The notes below the pieces were generated by a model. That model ran no database searches, was not told the DNA's origin, and saw only the letters and a program-made list of their open reading frames with translations. From NCBI GenBank assembly GCA_022759165.1, contig JAEMPT010000038.1, forward strand, positions 1 to 10,967: a stretch of DNA of 10,967 bases, read 5' to 3'. The position numbers and the translations under genes were made by a program. This DNA is from Thermoprotei archaeon (lineage in GTDB: Archaea; Thermoproteota; Thermoprotei_A; Sulfolobales; Fervidicoccaceae). Shown in pieces: positions 1-6,081 of the stretch; the stretch's first letter is position 1, and each line of letters opens with the position of its first letter.

Positions 1-30
1 CCTTTAAATAACATGTTCGCTAAAATAAGG

Positions 31-753
31 CTAAAGATAGAAATATGCTATTAGCGCAAGAGCCACGTTTATAGAGGAGACGACAAAAAAAGCGAAAGTG
101 AACTTTTCATTTTCCTTTCCTTTTACGAGCCTCTTTACCTTTGATTCGAGCCTAGGGTAGTTCGCTATCATTATTTGATCCGCCCTTTCGAGCTGCTCAG
201 AAAATACCGCGAACAGACTGCTGCTCAAGGGGGTCCCTTTCATTTCTTGTACATTGAAGGAGACGGTGGCATCTTTAAGCTGGGAAGGGATGAGAGACCA
301 AAGCAAATGGGGAAACGCAACCTTCCTCGTGAAAACATACGTTATCCGGGACAAATCTCGCGGCGTGATCAGCCCAGCGGCAAGTATTGCGAATAAAGAG
401 TAGAAAAGCGTCTTGTAGAATATCTCAAATACCTTATAGGATGAGAGTGAACCGGAAAAAGCTAAAAAGGGGACGCTTGTCGCAGCCATCCAAAGGGCTG
501 GAATCGAAGAGAGGACGAACATCGATGCTGGCTCCACGAGATCTCCGGTAGAAAGCACATATATAATCAAGATCTCTGCAGCAACGACTAAGCCAAGAGA
601 CGGGGACTCGTAGAATGCAAAGATTGCTGATGCGAGGAATAAGACTTTCGAAAGAGCAGAAGCCCTCCTGTGAGGGGCTGAAGGATTCACGAATATTGAA
701 TTAACTATTATGTTAGAGAGAAAGCCAATAGCTTCCCTCAGCAATCTGAGCAC
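31..753 (-). CDS. ECF transporter T component (EcfT-like transmembrane protein)
   Basis: Predicted membrane-embedded energy-coupling subunit of an ECF-type ABC importer, linking the ATPases to the S component. The 240-aa protein has hydrophobic segments at about residues 36-47, 53-68, 76-98, 110-129 and 217-239. A long amphipathic cytoplasmic stretch (about 135-210) lies where EcfT carries its two coupling helices. Family EcfT has two Ala-Arg-Gly motifs there. Here the first aligned site reads Met171-Lys172-Gly173 after Gln169, and the second reads Pro200-Arg201-Leu202 after a conserved-looking Arg190-Ala191-Asp192. Basic residues are kept but the motifs are degenerate. The start is a GTG that overlaps the upstream ATPase gene by 16 nt, which implies translational coupling. 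Naming rests on the operon context plus this alignment from memory; sequence similarity alone would be weak. The gene ends normally at TAG. Confidence 0.8.
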   Translation of the reverse strand: MLRLLREAIGFLSNIIVNSIFVNPSAPHRRASALSKVLFLASAIFAFYESPSLGLVVAAEILIIYVLSTGDLVEPASMFVLSSIPALWMAATSVPFLAFSGSLSSYKVFEIFYKTLFYSLFAILAAGLITPRDLSRITYVFTRKVAFPHLLWSLIPSQLKDATVSFNVQEMKGTPLSSSLFAVFSEQLERADQIMIANYPRLESKVKRLVKGKENEKFTFAFFVVSSINVALALIAYFYL

Positions 754-2033
754 CTCAGCTTCATTACATCTATGATATCGTCGGCTATTTTCTCCAAGGT
801 TTTATCATGCGTAGAGATCACCAGCATTCTCCCTGCTTCAGCTAGAGCCCTAAGGATCTCGAGCACAGCCTTTTTATAATAAGGATCCAAGCCAACGGTG
901 GGCTCATCCATGAGCAATATCGGTTTTCCTGAGAGTGCCGCAGAAATCAATGAGACGATCCTCCTCTGTCCGCTGCTCATCTCCTTCACCTTTTTTCGCA
1001 GTAGCTCTTCGCCGAGAAACTCCTCAGCTTTAGGGAAGCTACCGAAGGACCTTATCTCTTCGATCGCTGTTGGTTTGCTGAAGAAAAGCAACGGATTATC
1101 CGGTAAAAATAGCATCGGATGAGAAACGATCACCTTCCCCCTTTTTGGCCTCGTTAAGCCCGAGATTATCCTCAGAAGAGTGGTCTTACCTGAACCATTC
1201 GGCCCTCTTAAAAGGAAAATTCCTTTGCCCTCTATTTTCAAATTCAGGTCCCTGAAAATATAGCTTTTCGATGGGTAATATCTATAGTCAACTTTTCTAA
1301 ACTCGATGGTGGGATGCTCGCTCGTTTCCTTAATATCTAGCCCAGCCGTAAAATTTTTGACATGCTCCACTTTCCCGTGGGGGAGCTCAATAACTTTCGA
1401 TGCGATGTCTCCCCAGAAATCCTTTTCGTGGCCCGTTATCACTAAAGACTTCCCTATGCTCAAAAGTCGCCTAACTATCTCCTTCAGCTTTTCCCTAGAT
1501 TCCTCATCCAAATACGTTAATGGCTCGTCCAAAACTATGAGCTTTGCGCCTAGGTTCATCCTAGATACTATTGCTACTTTTTGCGTCTCTCCCGCACTGA
1601 GCGTGAATGTTGTTCTTTCATACAGTCTGCCTATGTTCAGCTCTTCCTCCAGATCGCTGCTATAAACGTTCTCTTCCCCGCTCAACATCTTGCTAATGAG
1701 CATCTCGTTTTCTACCGTATCGCCTATGATACCGTTCCAAGGTTCCTGTGGTACGAGTGCTACGGCGCTGAGGATTTCCTCCACTGCAGCATTCCTTGGA
1801 TCTATTCCACTAATGAATATCCTTCCATTGGCCACCGCCTTGACTAACCTTGGTACGTTTCCCGATAGAATGTTGGCAACCGTGGTCTTTCCTGCGCCCG
1901 TGCTTCCAACAAGAAGAAGCATCTCCCCCGGACCGAGCTCAAAGCTTAATCCTCTTATCACATAATTTTTCGCACCATATAGAGCTTCAAGGTTCTCAAC
2001 TACCGCGACCCTGTTACTCGGTGCTTCTGCCAT
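738..2033 (-). CDS. ECF transporter fused double ATPase (EcfA1-EcfA2 in one chain)
   Basis: Cytoplasmic ATPase that powers the ECF importer, with two nucleotide-binding domains in one polypeptide (431 aa), as in YkoD-type proteins. Numbered from the chosen start: domain 1 has Walker A GSTGAGKT (43-50), Q-loop VPQEPW (94-99), signature LSAGE (145-149), Walker B LIVLDEP (165-171) and H-loop TGHE (200-203). Domain 2 has Walker A GPNGSGKT (277-284), signature MSSGQ (352-356), Walker B ILLMDEP (372-378) and H-loop STH (407-409). The domain-2 Q-loop region (about 308-319) contains no glutamine, which is unusual. I chose ATG at 2031-2033 because GGAGGT lies just upstream (2038-2043). In-frame ATGs at 2045 and 2066 would add 4 or 11 residues but have weaker sites. 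The chosen start overlaps the S-component gene by 20 nt. The C-terminus (RCSDC) is encoded in the overlap with the T gene. Confidence 0.93.
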   Translation of the reverse strand: MAEAPSNRVAVVENLEALYGAKNYVIRGLSFELGPGEMLLLVGSTGAGKTTVANILSGNVPRLVKAVANGRIFISGIDPRNAAVEEILSAVALVPQEPWNGIIGDTVENEMLISKMLSGEENVYSSDLEEELNIGRLYERTTFTLSAGETQKVAIVSRMNLGAKLIVLDEPLTYLDEESREKLKEIVRRLLSIGKSLVITGHEKDFWGDIASKVIELPHGKVEHVKNFTAGLDIKETSEHPTIEFRKVDYRYYPSKSYIFRDLNLKIEGKGIFLLRGPNGSGKTTLLRIISGLTRPKRGKVIVSHPMLFLPDNPLLFFSKPTAIEEIRSFGSFPKAEEFLGEELLRKKVKEMSSGQRRIVSLISAALSGKPILLMDEPTVGLDPYYKKAVLEILRALAEAGRMLVISTHDKTLEKIADDIIDVMKLRCSDC

Positions 2034-2763
2034 CTTGACCTCCATCGCTTTCTTCTCCTTCAACATATCCTGCCTTTTTAAGGAATGCGTAAGCCGGTAT
2101 TGCTACCATAGCACCAACTAGGGCCTGTCCAAAGTTAACCGGTACTTCTGCTACTGCTGCAATTCTCGGTCTCCCTGTAAGCGGATTGCTAACGAAGTAT
2201 TCATAGAGGAAGTAGCCAGCGACCATAACCAAACCCGCAAGGAGGAGGGAGCCAAACTCTCCGGAAGCCTTCATTCTCCTCTCAAGAACTATAAGTGCAG
2301 CCATTATCCCTACTCCTAGCACTACCCAAATTTCCCAGGGGAAGAAAAACGAGTAGCTTGAGCTCATCACCGAGAAGGAAGCTGATCCGCTCATATATTT
2401 TCCTCCTATTACTGAAATCGCTATCATATATATGAAGCCGACAGCCAACGTAGAGATCTTCCCTTTACTTTTTCCAATTTGTCTGAAGAGGAAAGATGCG
2501 AGATAGCCTTCTGCAAACTTTATGACCAATGTTGCTGGAGCGAATATCCCGTAGCCTGTGGTAGCGTCTGCGAGCGATGAACCGATGCCTCCCGCTAGCC
2601 CAGCGGTTAATGGATCCGAAATCAGAGCGCAAACGTATATGGCAGCTTCGCCAAAGTTGAAATATCCCCCTGTAACGGGCTGAGAGAACTGAAAAGCTAC
2701 AGTGAACGCGTAAACGAGGCCCATGAATACAGCTAATCTTACAGGATTTATCTTCAAACCCAT
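2014..2763 (-). CDS. ECF transporter S component (substrate-binding membrane protein, ECF-ribofla_trS/DUF1393-like)
   Basis: Predicted substrate-capture subunit of the ECF importer; substrate not determinable from sequence. The 249-aa protein is highly hydrophobic. TM1 carries a small-residue ladder Ala11-xxx-Gly15-xxx-Ala19-xxx-Ala23, matching the AxxxA-type motif that S components use to dock on EcfT. The block at 29-92 (PVTGGYFNFGEAAIY, then GLAGGIGSSLADATTGYG, then FAPATLVIKFAEGYLASF) is typical of the DUF1393/ECF-ribofla_trS group. Residues 120-141 are a Ser/Phe-rich loop flanked by helices (106-119 and 142-160), making the protein longer than the usual 170-200 aa. The final 16 residues are polar and acidic and lie mostly in the overlap with the ATPase gene. 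The ATG has GAGGT (2766-2770) only 2 nt upstream, consistent with a short leader. It is first in the operon, so its promoter drives all three genes. Confidence 0.85.
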   Translation of the reverse strand: MGLKINPVRLAVFMGLVYAFTVAFQFSQPVTGGYFNFGEAAIYVCALISDPLTAGLAGGIGSSLADATTGYGIFAPATLVIKFAEGYLASFLFRQIGKSKGKISTLAVGFIYMIAISVIGGKYMSGSASFSVMSSSYSFFFPWEIWVVLGVGIMAALIVLERRMKASGEFGSLLLAGLVMVAGYFLYEYFVSNPLTGRPRIAAVAEVPVNFGQALVGAMVAIPAYAFLKKAGYVEGEESDGGQDGRSTE

Positions 2764-2793
2764 TTACCTCGACTTTTACGTTAAGGTCTAAGA

Positions 2794-2801
2794 ATTTTAT
2801 C
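2794..2801 (-). promoter_or_regulatory. TATA-like box for the ECF operon (GATAAAAT)
   Basis: On the minus strand GATAAAAT is preceded by an AAAG stretch. Its spacing predicts transcription start near 2770, giving a leader of under 10 nt before the S-component ATG, with the GAGGT motif at the extreme 5' end. Confidence 0.4.
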
Positions 2802-2805
2802 CTTT

Positions 2806-2819
2806 ATTGAACGTTCAAT
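2806..2819. promoter_or_regulatory. Perfect 14-bp palindrome ATTGAACGTTCAAT, candidate operator
   Basis: The 14 bases equal their own reverse complement with no mismatch. The site lies 4 bp upstream of the TATA-like box of the ECF operon (2794-2801), overlapping or abutting where the BRE and TFB would sit. A dimeric regulator bound here would be placed to block or recruit TFB/TBP. Function is inferred from position only. Confidence 0.5.
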
Positions 2820-2881
2820 TTCACAAAAAAAGCTTCTCTACAATCTTCATTATTTTCCAAGTAGACCTTTCTTGCTATTTC

Positions 2882-2889
2882 TATAAACT
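2882..2889 (+). promoter_or_regulatory. TATA-like box for the Ntn-hydrolase gene (TATAAACT)
   Basis: TATAAACT followed by TATTTTT lies about 31-38 bp before the GTG at 2920. The usual archaeal TATA-to-start distance places initiation at about 2910-2920, so the mRNA is probably leaderless or nearly so. This fits the absence of a Shine-Dalgarno motif before this GTG. Confidence 0.4.
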
Positions 2890-2919
2890 TATTTTTCCCT
2901 CAGTGCCTTCTAAATTCCG

Positions 2920-3822
2920 GTGGTCTGTTTGCCCTGTGTTCCAGCTATAATTGTGCATGGAGGAGCAGGAAAGTGGAGCTCGGCCCCTTCAGATAGGAGA
3001 GAGGCAGCAAGGAGAGCTTTGATGGAATCCGCGGAGGCAGGTCTCCAGATTATGGAAAAAGGCGGTACCTCTGTTGAGGCCATTGTGGAAGCTATATCGC
3101 ACATGGAAAGCTCGGGAGTATTCAATTCCGGTAGGGGATCAGTTGCAAACTCAGACGGCTTCGTAGAGATGGACGCTGGGCTTATGGATGGGGAAACTTT
3201 GGATTCGGGCGCAGTCGCATCTCTGAGAGGTATAGAGAACCCCATACGAGTCGCCCTATTAGTTATGAAAAAGACTCCTCATGTCATCCTCTCCGGTGAG
3301 GGCGCGAGGAGATTCGCTCTCAGCAACGGCTTCTCCGAAGATCCTTTCCTTCTGTCTAAAAGGGATCAGGTCTCGCATAGGCTAGTATCTAGGTCGGAAT
3401 GGAGAGGAGATACTGTTGGGGCTGCTGCTGTGGACCAGCTCTGCCATACAGCCGCAGGCGCGAGCACAGGCGGAATATCGGGAAAGATGCCAGGTAGAAT
3501 CGGCGATTCCCCCGTGCCTGGTGCTGGGTTCTACGCTAACCATTTCGCGGCGGCGGCGGCTACGGGGATCGGGGAGCTCATCCTTATATTAGGGATCTCC
3601 AGGAAAATCGTGGAAGAAGCGACTCTTCTAGGCTCAGTTAAACTTTCCGGAAAATCTCTTCTAGAGTATACGAGGTCCAAATTCAAGGATGATACATTCG
3701 GCGTTATAGGAATAGACATAAGAGGGGAATATGCGGCTATCTATAACACCGAGTCTATGCCCTACGCTTATTTCAAGAAAGGCATGGAGAGCCCGTTAGT
3801 GGGCGGCTTCCCCGCCCTTTGA
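2920..3822 (+). CDS. Isoaspartyl peptidase / L-asparaginase family Ntn-hydrolase (plant-type, T2 family)
   Basis: Predicted cytoplasmic threonine-type Ntn-hydrolase that cleaves beta-aspartyl (isoAsp) peptides and/or L-asparagine after autoproteolysis. The 300-aa precursor begins with IIVHGGAGKW (10-19), a family hallmark. The putative nucleophile is Thr165 in GDTVGAAA, so cleavage between Asp164 and Thr165 would give alpha (about 164 aa) and beta (about 136 aa) chains. Other family residues are the STGG block (182-185), GRIGD with Arg193 and Asp196 (192-196), PGAGFYA (200-206) and ATGIGE (214-219). A GCG-rich run at 3547-3560 encodes the Ala stretch before ATGIGE. The start is GTG, the first start codon after an in-frame TAA at 2911; TTG at 2929 is an alternative. 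No Shine-Dalgarno is seen. The 3' end overlaps the convergent CRM gene by 27 nt. The exact substrate cannot be told from sequence. Confidence 0.93.
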   Translation: MVCLPCVPAIIVHGGAGKWSSAPSDRREAARRALMESAEAGLQIMEKGGTSVEAIVEAISHMESSGVFNSGRGSVANSDGFVEMDAGLMDGETLDSGAVASLRGIENPIRVALLVMKKTPHVILSGEGARRFALSNGFSEDPFLLSKRDQVSHRLVSRSEWRGDTVGAAAVDQLCHTAAGASTGGISGKMPGRIGDSPVPGAGFYANHFAAAAATGIGELILILGISRKIVEEATLLGSVKLSGKSLLEYTRSKFKDDTFGVIGIDIRGEYAAIYNTESMPYAYFKKGMESPLVGGFPAL

Positions 3823-4050
3823 TTTCCTGAGAATGAAGGTGAAGCCCCTAACTTCTACAAGTTCAGCAGAGACAAGCTCTGCTGCTTTTTTGGCTATTTC
3901 CTTCCTGTCCTCTCCTAGGGCGATGAGGTTCTTATTGATCCTCACCATCACTTCACCCTCTTCCTCAAGCCTCCTCTTTATTTCTTCAGCAACCTCTTTG
4001 CTCAATCCCGCTTTCCCAATTCTGATCTCGTTCTTCCCCAAGCTAATCAC
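3796..4050 (-). CDS. yhbY: CRM-domain RNA-binding protein (YhbY-like)
   Basis: Small RNA-binding protein of the CRM/YhbY family (84 aa, a full single domain); bacterial YhbY associates with pre-50S ribosomal particles, so a ribosome-assembly role is inferred. Visible hallmarks are the N-terminal IGKAGL (11-16), a charged helix with alternating Lys/Glu (17-32), and a C-terminal strand-loop GFTF (69-72) at the position of the family GxxG RNA-contact loop; the final glycine of that loop is replaced by Phe. The GTG start shares a 4-nt GTGA overlap with the rnp4 stop, with GGGAAAG upstream, so translation is coupled to rnp4. It is the last gene of the rpl18a-pfdA-ftsY-rnp4 cluster, and its 3' end runs into the convergent hydrolase gene. 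No T-tract terminator is evident. Confidence 0.87.
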   Translation of the reverse strand: MISLGKNEIRIGKAGLSKEVAEEIKRRLEEEGEVMVRINKNLIALGEDRKEIAKKAAELVSAELVEVRGFTFILRKSKGGEAAH

Positions 4051-4370
4051 CTTTCCCTAATTATGACCTTCCTGTACCAGCCACAGGATAAGCACTTGAT
4101 CCCAAGATAGGATATGCCCCTCTCGGAGTGGACTCTGTATCGTCCAGTCCTCCCAGGTATCAGCATCGTCCCGCACTTCTTGCATATGAAGAGATTCCTA
4201 GGTCTTCCAAGCCTAACGTTTAGCTTCCTCGAGAGCCTCAAAACCGATTCACCGAGTTTCGAAGGATCCGCTTCCTCATGAGCTAATGCCAATTGTAATG
4301 ACCTGTCAAATGCTCTTAAAACCTCTCTCTTAGCCCTCGCTGTCTTCCGATCCCTTCTCCGTTCCCTCAT
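4047..4370 (-). CDS. rnp4: Ribonuclease P protein component 4 (Rpr2/Rpp21 family)
   Basis: Protein subunit of archaeal RNase P, which trims the 5' leader of precursor tRNAs; Rpp21 works as a pair with Rpp29 on the specificity domain of the RNA. The 107-aa protein has a basic N-terminal helix region (1-25), a second helix (about 36-52) and a C-terminal zinc ribbon with CKKC (Cys63, Cys66) and CLSC (Cys93, Cys96), followed by GWYRK. Length and order of elements match the family. The ATG has GGAGGG (4379-4384) 8 nt upstream. This start makes a 41-nt overlap with the 3' end of ftsY in another frame, and the stop overlaps the next gene by 4 nt. Confidence 0.92.
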   Translation of the reverse strand: MRERRRDRKTARAKREVLRAFDRSLQLALAHEEADPSKLGESVLRLSRKLNVRLGRPRNLFICKKCGTMLIPGRTGRYRVHSERGISYLGIKCLSCGWYRKVIIRER

Positions 4371-5304
4371 TTGCGATTCCCTCCAATATGAGCGATATCA
4401 GCCAATTCTTCGAAAAGGGCACAAGATCCTCGTAAGTCTGCCCTACGCCAACGTATACAATTGGCTTTCCCGTCTCCATAGCCACGCTCAACGCGCTCCC
4501 TCCCTTGGTGTCAGCGTCGGCCTTTGTTAAGATGAATCCATCGACCCCCACCTCTTTATTATATATAACAGCCTGTTCCACAGCATCGTTTCCAGTAAGC
4601 GAGTCGATGACCAGTAACTTCATGTCTGGCGACGCTACTCTCATGACCTTCTTAAGCTCTTCTATTAGGTCTTTGTCCACGTGCATTCTCCCCGCCGTAT
4701 CAACTAGGATAAGGCAAAGGTTCCTCTTTTTCGCATAGGCTATCGCATCATATACTACTGATGCGGAGTCGCTGCCGTACTTTGCCTTGATAATTGGCAC
4801 CCCCAGTCTATTCGCATGTGTTTCCAGTTGCTCCTGTGAGCCTGCTCTGAAGGTGTCTCCCGCAACTATCAGGGGCGTTAAGCCCCTTTTCTTCGCTAGG
4901 TTCGCCACCTTGGCTATGCTCGTCGTCTTACCAACACCGTTGACGCCCATGAAAACTAGGACATATGGTTCTCCCCGCTCCGCGCATTTTTTCCTCGCAG
5001 CATCAATAAGATCATATCCTAGCTCCTTTACCTGTGCATCTATCATTTCAACTAGCGCTTCCTTCACAGCTGAGCGAACATCATCCTTTTTTCTTATCCT
5101 TTTTCCCGCAAGGGAAGCCTTTATGCTCTCGGCCAATCTTTCCGCAGTCTGGTAAGCTACGTCTGCTTGGACTAAATCAAAAACTAATTCGGAGAGGAGC
5201 TCCTCTAGCTCCTCCTCTTTCAGCTCCCTCGTCGAGACCTTTGATGAAATATTCTCTACAAACTTAGAAAGCGTATTCTTTAGGCTTCCGAACATCAGCC
5301 TCAC
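4330..5304 (-). CDS. ftsY: Signal recognition particle receptor FtsY (SRP GTPase)
   Basis: Membrane-associated GTPase that receives SRP-ribosome complexes and delivers nascent membrane proteins to the Sec translocon. In the 324-aa form, an N domain of helices (about 1-105) precedes the G domain. G-domain motifs are G1 GVNGVGKTTS (120-129), DTFRAGS (150-156), DTAGRM (202-207) and TKADADTKGG (260-269), plus the closing GVGQTYEDLVPF block (286-297). There is no long acidic A domain, as usual in archaea. The tail after about residue 311 is acidic, Gly/Ser/Glu-rich, and is encoded mostly in the overlap with rnp4. Two starts are possible: GTG at 5304, or ATG three codons later (5295), which gives the archetypal MFG opening and has GAGG just upstream. 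The ATG is slightly preferred; the longer form is listed. The gap to pfdA is 7 nt. Confidence 0.95.
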   Translation of the reverse strand: MRLMFGSLKNTLSKFVENISSKVSTRELKEEELEELLSELVFDLVQADVAYQTAERLAESIKASLAGKRIRKKDDVRSAVKEALVEMIDAQVKELGYDLIDAARKKCAERGEPYVLVFMGVNGVGKTTSIAKVANLAKKRGLTPLIVAGDTFRAGSQEQLETHANRLGVPIIKAKYGSDSASVVYDAIAYAKKRNLCLILVDTAGRMHVDKDLIEELKKVMRVASPDMKLLVIDSLTGNDAVEQAVIYNKEVGVDGFILTKADADTKGGSALSVAMETGKPIVYVGVGQTYEDLVPFSKNWLISLILEGIANEGTEKGSEDSEG

Positions 5305-5311
5305 GTATCTC

Positions 5312-5743
5312 TCATTTCTGCGCAGCCAATGAGTAAACCAATCCCTGGAGCCTCTCGTACTCCTTCGTCCTCTGCTCCAGCTCCCTGCTTACCCTATCAA
5401 TCTCAGACCTTATCAGTTCCTCCCTGCCTTCCAAGATCTTTATGGCATCGGCGAAACCATTCTCTGCATATACTCCTAGGCCCAAATGCACTATCGCCTT
5501 TCCCTCCACCTCTCCTTTAATTCTTATCAGCGAGTTCCCGTGCTTGTCTATAGATACCATGAGCTCACCGAAGCCGCCTTCCTGCACCCTCTTTATCCCA
5601 TCGATTGCCGCCCTGACCTCCATTAGCCGCTCGCTTAGCTGCCCTATGATCTCCTTGAGACTTTCTATGTATTTTTCAAGCCTATCGATCGTCTGAAGGA
5701 GGGAAGCTGCATCTATCTGGATCTTCTCGCTCAAGCGCTCCAC
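5312..5743 (-). CDS. pfdA: Prefoldin alpha subunit
   Basis: Subunit of the hexameric prefoldin chaperone (two alpha, four beta), which holds unfolded chains and passes them to the group II chaperonin. The 143-aa protein has the expected layout: N-terminal coiled-coil helix (about 1-52), beta-hairpin region (57-95) with the GLGVYAE segment, then a C-terminal coiled coil (97-138) rich in Glu/Arg. The beta subunit is not in this window. Start options: GTG at 5743, overlapping rpl18a by 13 nt, or TTG at 5734, which forms a 4-nt TTGA overlap with the rpl18a stop and has GGGTGGAG just upstream. The second is attractive on translational grounds and would drop three residues. Position between rpl18a and ftsY is a familiar archaeal arrangement. 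Confidence 0.9.
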   Translation of the reverse strand: MERLSEKIQIDAASLLQTIDRLEKYIESLKEIIGQLSERLMEVRAAIDGIKRVQEGGFGELMVSIDKHGNSLIRIKGEVEGKAIVHLGLGVYAENGFADAIKILEGREELIRSEIDRVSRELEQRTKEYERLQGLVYSLAAQK

Positions 5744-5982
5744 CCTTTGAGCTCGAGGATCTCTGAGACGTACTTGCTAGCTGGCTCCCCCTTTACCTCC
5801 TCGACCTCCTCAATCTTTATATGGTACCTCTTAAGCTTGTGCCTGCTTCCCAAAAGGGAATATACCTTTTCCAATACCTCCTTCTCGCTCGACGCAGTGA
5901 GTTCTAAGTTGAAGTTCTGCTCCCTCGGAAAGTGGTCGTGAGAGATTAACATCTTTCCCTTTACCCTGTAGACGTTTGGCAT
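5731..5982 (-). CDS. rpl18a: Large-subunit ribosomal protein L18Ae (LX)
   Basis: Archaeal 50S protein LX/L18Ae, a short homologue of eukaryotic L18a. The 83-aa product begins MPNVYRVKGK and contains the family phrase FPREQNFNLEL (18-28), a KEVLEKVYSLLGSRHKLKR helix region (34-52) and the IKIEEVEEV strand (56-64). I chose ATG at 5980-5982 because GGAGG (5993-5997) lies 8-9 nt upstream and the length is typical. A longer reading from TTG at 6066 would add 28 residues unlike the family and would begin upstream of the TATA-like box. It is probably the first gene of the rpl18a-pfdA-ftsY-rnp4-yhbY operon. Confidence 0.92.
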   Translation of the reverse strand: MPNVYRVKGKMLISHDHFPREQNFNLELTASSEKEVLEKVYSLLGSRHKLKRYHIKIEEVEEVKGEPASKYVSEILELKGWSA

Positions 5983-6041
5983 ACTGGTACAGCCTCCACT
6001 GCCTGCCCTTACTTTGGCACAAATTCCTATCAAAAGCGAGG

Positions 6042-6049
6042 TTATTAAA
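6042..6049 (-). promoter_or_regulatory. TATA-like box for the rpl18a operon (TTTAATAA)
   Basis: On the minus strand TTTAATAA follows a purine-rich AGGAAGGC. Expected transcription start is near 6020, giving a leader of about 38 nt containing the GGAGG of rpl18a. This supports a separate operon from infB. Confidence 0.4.
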
Positions 6050-6064
6050 GCCTTCCTGTTTCCC

Positions 6065-6077
6065 AAAAAAGGAAGAT
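6065..6077 (-). terminator. T-tract terminator after infB
   Basis: Just past the infB TAG, the minus strand reads TCTTCC followed by six T (6070-6065). Archaeal intrinsic termination relies on such T-runs without a needed hairpin. It lies before the rpl18a TATA-like box, consistent with the end of the infB transcript. Confidence 0.4.
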
Positions 6078-6081
6078 AGGA

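Larger units (their letters stand above)
2764..2919. promoter_or_regulatory. Divergent intergenic promoter region (ECF operon / Ntn hydrolase)
   Basis: This 156-bp AT-rich gap holds outward-facing promoters for the ECF operon (minus) and the hydrolase gene (plus), plus a 14-bp palindrome. Leaders are predicted to be very short on both sides, leaving no room for a riboswitch in the ECF transcript. I see no convincing small ORF or structured RNA in the middle (about 2821-2880). Confidence 0.6.

Noticed and set aside
10..17. Palindrome AACATGTT at the left edge
   Set aside because: Only 8 bp, common by chance, and too close to the edge to interpret.
2783..2869. 8-bp inverted repeat AAGGTCTA / TAGACCTT across the divergent promoter
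   Set aside because: Arms are short and 71 bp apart; an 8-bp pair is not surprising by chance in a gap this size, and flanks do not extend it.
2764..2919. Vitamin riboswitch upstream of the ECF operon
   Set aside because: The predicted leader is under about 10 nt, and no conserved riboswitch core was seen in the gap.
3547..3560. GCG repeat run in the hydrolase gene as a microsatellite or slippage site
   Set aside because: It encodes the Ala-rich stretch before the conserved ATGIGE motif, the frame is intact, and the run is short.
5983..6066. 28-residue N-terminal extension of rpl18a from a TTG
   Set aside because: It would start upstream of the likely promoter, is unlike LX proteins, and an ATG with GGAGG exists at 5982.
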